Positions 30,178 through 38,011 of a stretch of DNA of 38,012 bases are shown here, piece by piece. How positions within the stretch are numbered: position 1 is the first letter of the stretch; the number at the start of each line of letters is the position of its first letter. The position numbers were made by a program, and so were the translations under genes. Location of the stretch: positions 1 through 38,012 of the forward strand of contig JAICXX010000041.1 of the NCBI GenBank assembly GCA_025934485.1, given 5' to 3'. A model generated the notes under the pieces. That model searched no databases. It was not told the DNA's origin and worked only from the letters and a program-made list of their open reading frames with translations. This DNA comes from Chitinophagaceae bacterium (GTDB lineage: Bacteria; Bacteroidota; Bacteroidia; Chitinophagales; Chitinophagaceae).

Positions 30178-31725
30178 CTAATGCGCGTCGACGGGCAGGG
30201 CTACATTCCTTTTAAATTTCTGCAGGTAGACTATCGGGATGCAGAACAATACGAAGACTCCGATGATCAGATATAAATTATCGTAGGTTACTAAAAGGGT
30301 CTGTCTGACGACCGTTCCTTCCAGTGCGTGATTGGCCATTTGGGTAGCGTCAGATAACGAATATCCCTTACCCATGAAGCCCTGGATGATCTCCGTCCTG
30401 CGCGATACCGCGGCAGGGTTGTAAGCGGTGATATTGGATACGAGGTCGTTCCGGACGATACCCGATTTCAGGTGGATCAAAGTGGTCAGGATGGCGATCC
30501 CGAAGGAGCCGCCGAGCTGGCGCATCATATTGTTCAAACCGGTACCCTGACCTATTTCGGGACCGTGCAGTTCCTGTATCGCAAGTGTCGTCAGGGGCAC
30601 GAAGAGGATGGACATCCCGACACCGCGTACGATCAGGGGCCAAAAGAAGTCGCTGATACCCGATTCCAGGGTGGAGTTGGACAACATCCAGGTGAAAACG
30701 AAGAACAAAAAGAATCCACCCGTAGCCAGGATCTGACCGGGGACCCCGCGCTTTAGCATGGTTCCGACAAAGGGCATCATGCAGATGGTCGCCATCCCGC
30801 CGGGGAATAGCAGCTCACCCGTTTGCTGGGCCGAAAAACCCAGGAGGTTCTGACAGAATACGGGAAATATAAAGACGGAACCGTATAACGCGAACCCGAG
30901 CACAAAGGACGTCAAAATACCCACCGCGAAACTTCGGTTTCGGAGAATGCGGAAATTCACTACCGGGTGATCGGTGCTGAGCTCCCGCCAAACGAAGACG
31001 ATGGCCGCTATGATGGTGGTAAAGGCCAGGACCGTAATATAGGTCTTTGAAAACCAGTCTTCCGACTCCCCCTTTTCCAGTACGACCTGCAAGCTGCCGA
31101 CACCGAGGGCGAGGAAAAGGATGCCCCACCAGTCCACCGGCTTTCCTTTGGCATACTTCGGCGATTCCTTTACGAAGAGCGCTACGCAGAAGGCCGCGAT
31201 CGCCCCTACCGGTATATTTACATAGAAGATCCAGCGCCAGTTAAAGTGGTCGGTGATATAACCCCCGATCGTAGGGCCTACGGTAGGACCCACGACCGCG
31301 CCCATCCCGAACAACGCCGTTGCCATGCCGATCTCTTCGCGCGGCCAGGTCTCCATCAATTGGGCCTGCGCCGTGGAAAGCAGGCCGCCGCCGGCAAGAC
31401 CCTGCAATATGCGAAAGGCCACGAGTTCGCCCAGGCTGGTCGCATGACCACATAGAAACGACGTGATCGTGAAAGCGATGATAGAGAAAGTAAAATAATT
31501 CTTACGCCCGAATCTGTCACCCAGCCAGCCCGACATGGGGAGCACGATCACGTTCGCCACCGCGTAACCCGTGATGATCCAACCCGCATCTTCCAGCGTC
31601 GCCCCCAGATTCCCCATGATCTGGGGAAGCGCTACGTTCACGATCGTGGTATCGATCAGTTCCAGCAGCGAGGCGACGATCACCGTAATGGTGATGATCC
31701 ATTTTCTTAAACCATGTTCAGCCAT
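30178..31725 (-). CDS. DHA2-family multidrug efflux transporter, EmrB/QacA type
   Basis: Inner-membrane proton-driven drug pump of 515 aa with about 14 hydrophobic segments, matching the DHA2 family. Motifs: LIDTTIVNVALPQI in helix 1 (motif D1), GWLGDRFGRKN in loop 2-3 (motif A), GMGAVVGPTVGPTIGGYI in helix 5 (motif C), and NWRWIFYVNIPVG. It is the last gene of the operon tetR-tolC-emrA-emrB, 30 nt after the emrA-like gene, so it probably forms the inner part of a tripartite pump. Substrate spectrum not readable. The C-terminal part contains a periplasmic loop (about 430-475) typical of EmrB. Confidence 0.93.
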   Translation of the reverse strand: MAEHGLRKWIITITVIVASLLELIDTTIVNVALPQIMGNLGATLEDAGWIITGYAVANVIVLPMSGWLGDRFGRKNYFTFSIIAFTITSFLCGHATSLGELVAFRILQGLAGGGLLSTAQAQLMETWPREEIGMATALFGMGAVVGPTVGPTIGGYITDHFNWRWIFYVNIPVGAIAAFCVALFVKESPKYAKGKPVDWWGILFLALGVGSLQVVLEKGESEDWFSKTYITVLAFTTIIAAIVFVWRELSTDHPVVNFRILRNRSFAVGILTSFVLGFALYGSVFIFPVFCQNLLGFSAQQTGELLFPGGMATICMMPFVGTMLKRGVPGQILATGGFFLFFVFTWMLSNSTLESGISDFFWPLIVRGVGMSILFVPLTTLAIQELHGPEIGQGTGLNNMMRQLGGSFGIAILTTLIHLKSGIVRNDLVSNITAYNPAAVSRRTEIIQGFMGKGYSLSDATQMANHALEGTVVRQTLLVTYDNLYLIIGVFVLFCIPIVYLQKFKRNVALPVDAH

Positions 31726-31755
31726 GATCTCTAATATTTTGAATTCAAATTTGGA

Positions 31756-32817
31756 TTAGTCCTTCCCCTCTTTCGTATGGACGACAACATACACGCTCAT
31801 ACCGGGTCTCAGTAACCGCATCAGGGAAGAATCCGCGTTGATCTTGATTCGCACAGGTACACGTTGCACGACTTTTACGAAGTTGCCCGTGGCATTGTCC
31901 GGCGGCAACAACGAGAACTTTGCCCCGGTGGCGCCGCTAAACGATTCGACCTCGCCATGGAAAGTGCTATCGGCATACGCATCGGCAGTGATATCTACTT
32001 TCTCGCCGATCCGGAGCGGCTCCATCTGTGTCTCTTTGAAATTAGCGGTGACATACACGCCTTTCTCATTGACGATGGCGAAAAGTGTCTGGCCTGCCTG
32101 CACGAGCTGTCCGAGCTGGATATTCCGTCTGGAGACGATGCCGCTTGCAGGGGCCGTGATCACCGTATAGCTGAGCTGGAGCTTTGCGAAATCCACATCT
32201 GCCTGGCGAGTAGCCAGATTAGCGGCGGTAGCACCGACCTGACGCTGATTTACATCCACGCGTTTTGTCTGCGTGGGAACCTGGCTTTGCATGATGGCCA
32301 GCTGCGCCTCGGCGGATTCCTTGGCGGCCTTGGCGTCATCGTACTGCGCCTTGGTGATGGCGTGATCATTATACAGATTCTCATACCGTGTAAAATCTTC
32401 ATTGGCCTTCCAAACGGATACCTTCGCCTGTTGTACATTGGCGAGCGCCGTTGCTATGCTGGTCTTTGCTTCGTTGACCTGGACCTGGGATACATCTACA
32501 GACTGTTTGGTGGAAGCCAGGGCGGCGTATGCCTGTTGCAGCTTGACCTGGTAGTCGCGGTCATCCAGCACGACCAACGTGTCCCCGGCATGAACGAATT
32601 GGTTATCCACGAAGTGGATCTCCTTGACGTATCCGCCAACACGGGCGACTACAGGACTGATATCCGCATCGACCTGCGCATTATCAGTGACCTCGTGTGC
32701 GCTGTAGTAAACGTATTCTTTGATCCCAAAGACCAAGGCGCCTACCAACACCAGCGACAGGATGATGGGGAAAACAAGCTTTTTGGGACCTTTTTTCTGT
32801 GTGTTATTCTGTTCCAT
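31756..32817 (-). CDS. HlyD/EmrA-type membrane fusion protein
   Basis: Periplasmic adaptor of 353 aa anchored by one N-terminal helix (residues about 13-33, VFPIILSLVLVGALVFG). The biotinyl-lipoyl half-motifs are VDADISPVVARVGGYVKEI and VITAPASGIVSRRNIQLGQLV, flanking a long Gln/Ala-rich helical hairpin (about 100-205). The beta-barrel part follows (VYVTANFKETQMEPLRIGE) and the end holds PVRIKINADSS and LRPGMSVYVVV. It links the MFS pump to the TolC-like channel. It lies 41 nt after the tolC-like gene and 30 nt before the emrB-like gene on one transcript. Confidence 0.93.
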   Translation of the reverse strand: MEQNNTQKKGPKKLVFPIILSLVLVGALVFGIKEYVYYSAHEVTDNAQVDADISPVVARVGGYVKEIHFVDNQFVHAGDTLVVLDDRDYQVKLQQAYAALASTKQSVDVSQVQVNEAKTSIATALANVQQAKVSVWKANEDFTRYENLYNDHAITKAQYDDAKAAKESAEAQLAIMQSQVPTQTKRVDVNQRQVGATAANLATRQADVDFAKLQLSYTVITAPASGIVSRRNIQLGQLVQAGQTLFAIVNEKGVYVTANFKETQMEPLRIGEKVDITADAYADSTFHGEVESFSGATGAKFSLLPPDNATGNFVKVVQRVPVRIKINADSSLMRLLRPGMSVYVVVHTKEGKD

Positions 32818-32858
32818 ATACTTTAAGACGTTTTTGGGAGCTGTTTTTTAAGTTAGTT

Positions 32859-34178
32859 TTAGAGATGGATCTTGCCGGTCGATCTCAATACATTGTAGTA
32901 GTCGATGGTTGCTTCGGATTGCGCCAGCTGCAGGTTGATCCGGGCCTGGTACAATTGCGCCTGGGCGTCGATCCGGTCCGTGGTCGTCACGAGGTTGTTC
33001 TGATACTTCGATTCGGTGATCCGTTCGTTCTCTTTTGCCTGGTCTACGGCGACCTGTAGTAATTTGATCTTGGCCTGGGCCGTTTGATAGGCCACGAATT
33101 GTTTGTGTACATCCTCGTGGATATCGTCGAGTGCCTGATCGCGCTGCGTATTCAGCTCTCGGCGCTGGACTTCGGCTTCGCGTTCTTTGTTCTTGTTCTT
33201 GTAGAGCGTACCGATATCCCAGCTGGCGCCCACACCCAGGGTGATCGGGGCGATGAGGTTGTTATGCGTCGGGATCACCTCGCCGGTGGGGTTGATGTAA
33301 TACATCCCGCCTGTAGCCGAAAACGTAGGCAGCCGCGAATCGTGGAGTTTCTTCACGTTGATGTCGGAGATCCTCGTTTGGTACGAGAGGTCCTGCAGTT
33401 CGCGGCGGTTGCTCTCGGCCTGGGTCATCAGGTCGCCCAGTGCAAAGGACTCGTTCACCTTGTAGTCCAATGCAGGCAGGATGATCTCGGTGCTATCCGG
33501 CAGGCCCAGGAGAATGTTCAGATCGTAGTTGGCCACCTTTCGGTTGTTCTCCAGCTCCACTTCCGTGAGCTGCTGTTGCGATTTCTGGAGCTGAAAGCGG
33601 AGGACGTCGTTTTGTGTGGCGAGGCCCTGGCTTTCGTATTTGGTGATCTGCTCGAGCTTGCTTTCCACGTCCTGCATGTTCTGCGCTACGATTAGCTGAT
33701 TTTCCAGGATCTCGTCGTAGTTGAGATAGGCGGCGATCACCAGGTAGGTGACATCCTCCTTATCCTTGTCCGCGTCGATCTTGCTCAGCTGAACCATGAT
33801 ATCGGCCGATTGCTTGGCATATCGCAGCTTGTTGCCATTCCAGATTGGCTCGCTCACGGAGAGCGTACCAAGGTAGGCGGGGAAATCGAAGGGCAGCTTG
33901 ATCGGGTCCTTGGTGACGCCCGGGATCTGAATGAGCCGGGACAACATCAGCGCGTGGAGATATTGAAAGCTCACCGTCGCGTTGGGCAAGTAGGCATCCT
34001 TGGCTTGCGCAAGACGCGTCTGCGACTCTTCGATCTTTTGTTGTGATAATTTCAGCTGCTTACTGTTCTGCAATCCCAATTGTACCGCTTCGTCCAGGGT
34101 CAGCGTCCTGGGCTGGGCACCCGCGGCGAGAACAGTAAAAAGTAAGAAGCATAAGACTCCTGCTAACTTTTTTTCCAT
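32859..34178 (-). CDS. TolC family outer membrane efflux protein
   Basis: Outer-membrane channel of 439 aa; signal peptide MEKKLAGVLCFLLFTVLAAG ending AQ. The start at 34178 is chosen because it opens this signal; the longer start at 34208 does not. The TolC fold is shown by two similar halves (TLDEAVQLGLQNSKQLKLSQ at about 26-45, and LQDLSYQTRISDINVKKLHD) and periodic Gln/Ala/Leu helices (VDQAKENERITESKYQNNL, then QLYQARINLQLAQSEATIDY at the end). It is the first structural gene after tetR, 50 nt away, and is expected to form the exit duct for the EmrAB-like pump. Confidence 0.92.
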   Translation of the reverse strand: MEKKLAGVLCFLLFTVLAAGAQPRTLTLDEAVQLGLQNSKQLKLSQQKIEESQTRLAQAKDAYLPNATVSFQYLHALMLSRLIQIPGVTKDPIKLPFDFPAYLGTLSVSEPIWNGNKLRYAKQSADIMVQLSKIDADKDKEDVTYLVIAAYLNYDEILENQLIVAQNMQDVESKLEQITKYESQGLATQNDVLRFQLQKSQQQLTEVELENNRKVANYDLNILLGLPDSTEIILPALDYKVNESFALGDLMTQAESNRRELQDLSYQTRISDINVKKLHDSRLPTFSATGGMYYINPTGEVIPTHNNLIAPITLGVGASWDIGTLYKNKNKEREAEVQRRELNTQRDQALDDIHEDVHKQFVAYQTAQAKIKLLQVAVDQAKENERITESKYQNNLVTTTDRIDAQAQLYQARINLQLAQSEATIDYYNVLRSTGKIHL

Positions 34179-34228
34179 GTTGTGCTTGTATTTAAACTTC
34201 GGGTTCAATGATTTTTCTGCTATCGCGT

Positions 34229-34876
34229 CTAGTTTTCCACGGGCCCGGTATCGTTGCGGATATCCAGGTGCGCCCTCAACAGATGTTTAAGGTGTACTTT
34301 AAGGCGTTTGGAAAGCTTTTCACGAAATACGTCGTCGTCTTCGTCTTCTCTTATGGCAAGAATGTTACAGCTATAGACCCGGGATTGGGTATAGGAAGAG
34401 ATCGTCCCAATGATGGTACCCACCGTCATGGGGATGTCTACCTGGCGGAATAATTTCTTTTCCTGACCGTCCTTGATAATCTGGTTGATCTGTTGCAGGT
34501 TGCGCATCTTCATCGCGATGATCTTCTCTTTGATCTCTTCGGACCGGAAGGCGATGGCCTCCTGGAACATGAGATTGTGGAAGGGAAGATTATTGAGGAT
34601 ACGGTTGACATAAAAATCCACCAGCCTGTCGATCTTATCCCAGGGTGTCAGGGATTGGTCTTTGTTGAGCTCTTCCAGGATACCATAGGTATATTCGAAA
34701 CGGAGCTCGATCATCGCCTCCAGCAATTTTTCTTTGGAACCGAAATAATAAGAGATCATGGCCAGATTAACTCCGGCGGCCTGAGCGATATCACGAACCG
34801 AAGTTCCGTCGAATCCCTTCTCGCCAAAAAGCCGCTCTGCTACTGAAAGGATATGTTCTCTTTTATCTGCCGCCAT
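34229..34876 (-). CDS. TetR family transcriptional regulator
   Basis: Repressor of 215 aa, cytoplasmic. The N-terminal helix-turn-helix (residues about 8-50: ILSVAERLFGEKGFDGTSV, then DIAQAAGVNLAMISYYFGSKEKL divided by the turn) is typical TetR; the rest is a helical ligand-binding and dimer domain. The start at 34876 (MAADKREHIL) is preferred to 35011, since the upstream part would span the promoter and terminator. It is the first gene of the efflux operon, so it most likely represses its own transcript and is released by a pump substrate. Two 18-bp operator-like repeats lie in its promoter at 34903-34937. Confidence 0.93.
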   Translation of the reverse strand: MAADKREHILSVAERLFGEKGFDGTSVRDIAQAAGVNLAMISYYFGSKEKLLEAMIELRFEYTYGILEELNKDQSLTPWDKIDRLVDFYVNRILNNLPFHNLMFQEAIAFRSEEIKEKIIAMKMRNLQQINQIIKDGQEKKLFRQVDIPMTVGTIIGTISSYTQSRVYSCNILAIREDEDDDVFREKLSKRLKVHLKHLLRAHLDIRNDTGPVEN

Positions 34877-34897
34877 GTATTTTTCGAATTGCTTCTG

Positions 34898-34937
34898 CAA
34901 AGTTAAACAAACGTTTGAATTAAACAAACGTTTAATT
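34898..34937 (-). promoter_or_regulatory. efflux operon promoter with double TetR operator
   Basis: On the minus strand TTG (34927-34925), a 19-nt spacer and TAACTTTG (34905-34898) form a well-matched -33/-7 promoter, ending 21 nt before the tetR ATG. Two near-identical repeats, TTAAACAAACGTTT at 34903-34916 and 34920-34933, are spaced 17 bp apart. The first includes the palindrome CAAACGTTTG. The repeats cover the spacer and both boxes, so a bound TetR dimer would block RNA polymerase. Confidence 0.75.
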
Positions 34938-34947
34938 GAAATTTCAT

Positions 34948-34971
34948 AAAAAACCCCGCTTCGAGGCGGGG
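34948..34971 (-). terminator. intrinsic terminator of the aldo/keto reductase gene
   Basis: On the minus strand a perfect 6-bp stem (CCCCGC and GCGGGG, plus 34954-34959 and 34966-34971) with a 6-nt loop is followed by six T (34953-34948). It lies 46 nt after the stop at 35018. Confidence 0.88.
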
Positions 34972-35017
34972 CTAAAAACTCGCCGGGCATGGGTCCGGCC
35001 GGCCATTGCATTGATTA

Positions 35018-36004
35018 TCAAGCCAGATCGAAGTGTGGTTTGTTTTGAAGAATATTTTCGATCTCGGTGAGCACTTCGGGCGTAAGCCGGGGAAGGAGAT
35101 CGATGGCTTTGAGATTTTCGAGGAGCTGTTCCTTTTTCGTGGCGCCGAGGATGGCCGTGGTGACATTGGGGTTGGCGATGGTCCAGGCGACGGCCAGAGA
35201 GCTCAACGCGGTACCGAGTTTCCCGGCGACACCTTTGAGCTTTTCGACCTTATAGATGCGATCTTCCTGTAACCAGCGTTTTTTGAGCCATTCGAAACCG
35301 CCCATGGAGAGCCTCGATCCGGCGGGGATGCCGCCCTGGTATTTTCCGGTGAGGAAACCTGCCGCCAGGGGGCTGAAGATGGTGGTGCCCATGCCGGCAT
35401 TGCGGAAGATCGGCGGATATTCCAGCTCCATTTTATAGCGTTCGAACATGTTGTATTGCGGTTGTTCCATGGAGGGGCCGATGAGCCGGTATTGCTGGGC
35501 GACGGCATGCGCTTCCATGATCTCGGCTGCGCTCCATTGGGAAGTCCCCCAGTAGAGGATCTTTCCCTGCGTGATCAGGTTATGCATGGTCCAGACCACC
35601 TCTTCGATGGGCGTATTGGGATCGGGGCGGTGACAGAAATAGAGATCGAGATAGTCGAGCTGCAACCGTTGGAGTGCCTCATGACAGGCCTCCGTCAGAT
35701 GTTTGCGGCTGAGCCCGGTTTGATTGGGGAGCAGGTGCTTCCGGGAGCCGAAGTAGGCTTTAGAAGAAACGGTGTAAGAAGTCCGGTCCCAGTTTTTCTT
35801 TTTGAGCACACGGCCCATCATGAGCTCACTCTCCCCGTCGGCATAGGTCTCGGCGTTGTCGAAAAAGTTGATGCCGTTGTCATAGGCGATGCCCATGAGC
35901 TCGTCGGCGGTAGTGTCTTCGATCTGGCCATGAAAGGATACCCAGCTCCCGAAGGAAAGAGCGCTTAGCTGCAGACCTGATCTTCCTAAACGACGGTATT
36001 GCAT
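35018..36004 (-). CDS. aldo/keto reductase, Kv-beta-like
   Basis: NADPH-dependent carbonyl reductase of 328 aa, cytoplasmic, (beta/alpha)8 barrel. The catalytic tetrad is visible: Asp49 and Tyr54 in FFDNAETYADGESE, Lys82 in SSKAYFG, His125 in FCHRPDP. The C-terminal part carries the NADP-binding AILGATKKEQLLENLKA. Length and SxxxY/WGTSQWSAAEI pattern place it nearest to the Kv-channel beta-subunit-like AKR6 subgroup; the substrate is unknown. It is a single gene with its own terminator, next to but not part of the efflux operon, 57 nt after the lptC stop on the same strand. Confidence 0.92.
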   Translation of the reverse strand: MQYRRLGRSGLQLSALSFGSWVSFHGQIEDTTADELMGIAYDNGINFFDNAETYADGESELMMGRVLKKKNWDRTSYTVSSKAYFGSRKHLLPNQTGLSRKHLTEACHEALQRLQLDYLDLYFCHRPDPNTPIEEVVWTMHNLITQGKILYWGTSQWSAAEIMEAHAVAQQYRLIGPSMEQPQYNMFERYKMELEYPPIFRNAGMGTTIFSPLAAGFLTGKYQGGIPAGSRLSMGGFEWLKKRWLQEDRIYKVEKLKGVAGKLGTALSSLAVAWTIANPNVTTAILGATKKEQLLENLKAIDLLPRLTPEVLTEIENILQNKPHFDLA

Positions 36005-36046
36005 ATAGTTTTGATTTATTGGCGAATGTTTGTCCTACCGGACGAA

Positions 36047-36061
36047 GCCGGTGTAGCCGGC
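36047..36061 (-). terminator. hairpin directly at the lptC stop, possible terminator
   Basis: GCCGG (36047-36051) pairs with CCGGC (36057-36061) across a 5-nt loop immediately after the lptC stop codon. On the minus strand only TT follows, so it is a weak terminator at best. Confidence 0.3.
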
Positions 36062-36661
36062 TTATTGTTTCGGGATGCCCGAGCCTGCCGTGAGTACCAT
36101 GCCGGTCATATGTTTGATCGTATACCACCGGAAGTTCTGGTCGGCTTCCATACCGTTCCCATAGAGGATCTTGTCGGGGGTATAGATGCGCACAGGGTCA
36201 TCCGTGGTAAACCTTTCGGTGTGTTGGTCCCACCAGAGGGTCCGGCAATGGACCGTGTCTTTCTTGATAATGTTCATTACTACCACCGAGTCCCTGAGAA
36301 AGACCTTGTCCTGGTTGATATAGTATTTGCCATAATGGGCGTCGAGCCTGCTTTCGATCTGCATCGAATCGTTATAGAAGTCCACATGCAGGGTGCGGGG
36401 AAATTCGGCATAGGGCGTATCGGGGCGTGGGTAGTCGAGCATAAAGGGTGCGGTGAGCTTCCCTTTGACCTTGGCCGAGAGTTTGTTGTGCGGGTCTGTG
36501 CTCGGCTCGCTGAGCATGCTCACGATGCTGTCGACCTCTTCCGGCACGATCTTCCGCGGGCCCGTAGGCTTCGCCGTTGTTTTTTTTTGTCCGCAGGCCA
36601 TTGCCAGGCAGGCGACCACCGCTAACAGCAAGATCCTATTGATTAAAGGCACTGATGGCAT
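36062..36661 (-). CDS. lptC: LptC-like lipopolysaccharide export protein
   Basis: Predicted periplasmic bridge protein of 199 aa that links the LptB2FG transporter to LptA in LPS export. The N-terminal hydrophobic segment ends in a lipobox-like Cys (AVVAC at 14-18, or LAMAC at 19-23), followed by a polar linker (QKKTTAKPTGPRK). Then the LptC/OstA-like beta region: RLDAHYGKYYINQDKVFLRD, VHCRTLWWDQHTERFTTDDPV and LYGNGMEADQNF. The Cys suggests a lipoprotein form, common in Bacteroidota. The start overlaps the end of coaX by 26 nt, so it is co-translated. It is last of the LON-coaX-lptC operon. Confidence 0.85.
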   Translation of the reverse strand: MPSVPLINRILLLAVVACLAMACGQKKTTAKPTGPRKIVPEEVDSIVSMLSEPSTDPHNKLSAKVKGKLTAPFMLDYPRPDTPYAEFPRTLHVDFYNDSMQIESRLDAHYGKYYINQDKVFLRDSVVVMNIIKKDTVHCRTLWWDQHTERFTTDDPVRIYTPDKILYGNGMEADQNFRWYTIKHMTGMVLTAGSGIPKQ

Positions 36662-37364
36662 ACAAACCTTTGTAGATTAAATATGGATCGGCAAATATCT
36701 TCTTTTTTAAGTGGCGGGTAAAATATACTGCATCCCCGCCGCTTAAGAGCACGTTAAAGTTATCGTAGCGCTCCTCGTAGGCCTCGATGACGCCTTCCAC
36801 CTCTTTGGCCATGCCAAGGATCACGCCGCTGAGGATATTGGTCCGCGTGTCGTAGCCCGCGAGTGGAAAATTCCAGTCTGCTTTAACCAACGGCAGTTTC
36901 GCGGTAAAGGCCTGAAGCGATTTGAAACGCATCTCCATGCCGGGGGAGATTCCGCCGCCGACGAATTCGTTGTACTTGTTGACATAGTTGTAGGTGATGG
37001 CGGACCCGAGACCGATCACGAGGTTATTCTTCCCCGGGAAAAGGGTCACGGCGGCTACCACGAGGGCGAGCCGGTCGGCGCCGATGGTCTCGGGTTTGCC
37101 CACGGGCGTGGTGACGGGAACGCGGGAGTTATGATCCAGCTTATGGAAGCCGGTCTTCTGCCGGAGCAGCTCTTCCATTGCGGGGTTATGATCGATGACG
37201 CTGCTGAGGATCGACCGGTCGGGATGATACTGGTCGATAAGCGCGCGGATCGTCTCTTCGTTGTCATCCGCCAATACCTGCTCTTTTATTATTGCACCGT
37301 CGACGACGACAGCACATTTCATCCGGGTATTGCCGAAGTCAAAACAAAGCGTAGTCGTAGGCAT
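36636..37364 (-). CDS. coaX: type III pantothenate kinase (CoaX)
   Basis: Phosphorylates pantothenate with ATP, the first step of CoA synthesis, cytoplasmic. Protein of 242 aa of the ASKHA fold: DFGNTRMK at 9-16 binds phosphate, TIGADR at 93-98 binds substrate, and GGGISPGMEMRFKSL with AKLPLV follow as usual. In the motif that normally reads DxGTAxT, this protein has GLGSAITYN (118-126): the Asp proposed as general base is Gly118, codon 37011-37013. Activity should therefore be tested. The gene lies 2 nt after the LON-domain gene and overlaps lptC by 26 nt. Confidence 0.9.
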   Translation of the reverse strand: MPTTTLCFDFGNTRMKCAVVVDGAIIKEQVLADDNEETIRALIDQYHPDRSILSSVIDHNPAMEELLRQKTGFHKLDHNSRVPVTTPVGKPETIGADRLALVVAAVTLFPGKNNLVIGLGSAITYNYVNKYNEFVGGGISPGMEMRFKSLQAFTAKLPLVKADWNFPLAGYDTRTNILSGVILGMAKEVEGVIEAYEERYDNFNVLLSGGDAVYFTRHLKKKIFADPYLIYKGLYAISAFNQ

Positions 37365-37366
37365 GG

Positions 37367-38011
37367 TTAATCCTCAAATTTGAACGAAGATAGGTTTTTG
37401 AAGTGTCCGTTCAATTTCACTCTTTCCTTGAGGGTCTCCATTTCCGCGATGACCGGCAACACTTTACCCAAATGCCGCTTGATATATTCCTGCCGTTGCT
37501 CTTCACGCAGCAGGCCCAGCAGTTCGTATTCCTGTTCGAGGGAAAGCCCCACATGATGTGCGATATCATATGCGGCAAGCTCGTCGTCGGGTTTCCGAAA
37601 ATCCTTCTCGATGTTGAGCAGGCGATGCAGCTCGCGCACGGCGTTGACCACTTTTTGCATCAGTTCGCGTTTTCCCGGGCCTTCGATATTGTCGGGATAA
37701 TTGACGATGGCGCCGCTGAACAATTTGTCCGGGATGGATTTGATCAGCTCCAGCATACGAAAGACGCGGAGCCCTACGGTGCGGATATCCAGCTCGCCAT
37801 TGTCGTGGACCTTTACGACTTCGGTGATGCGAACGAGCGTGCCCATCTCATTCAGTTTGTTGTCGATCACTGTGGGAATGCCGAAGGGTTTTCCATCGCC
37901 AAAACATTCGTTGATCAATTGTTTGTAGCGCGGCTCGAATATATGCAGGTTGACTGTCTCTCCGGGATATACCACGATACCCAGGGGAAACACAGGGATA
38001 AAATTCGTCAT
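37367..38011 (-). CDS. LON peptidase substrate-binding domain protein
   Basis: Protein of 214 aa with the N-terminal LON domain only (no AAA+ or protease part): FPLGIVVYPGETVNLHIFEPRY at 8-29, split here by the turn at GETV, then PFGIPTV and TEVVKVHDNGELDIRTVG, followed by a helical segment (LSLEQEYELLGLLREEQRQEY). This stand-alone form probably binds protein segments, with no protease activity. The gene is complete: its ATG is at 38009-38011, at the window edge. It is the first visible gene of an operon with coaX, 2 nt downstream, and lptC; more genes may lie upstream outside the window. Confidence 0.88.
   Translation of the reverse strand: MTNFIPVFPLGIVVYPGETVNLHIFEPRYKQLINECFGDGKPFGIPTVIDNKLNEMGTLVRITEVVKVHDNGELDIRTVGLRVFRMLELIKSIPDKLFSGAIVNYPDNIEGPGKRELMQKVVNAVRELHRLLNIEKDFRKPDDELAAYDIAHHVGLSLEQEYELLGLLREEQRQEYIKRHLGKVLPVIAEMETLKERVKLNGHFKNLSSFKFED

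Noticed and set aside
31864..32826. Long plus-strand open frame (320 codons) opposite the HlyD gene
   Set aside because: It mirrors the HlyD/EmrA-like gene, which has complete domain motifs; the antisense frame has none.
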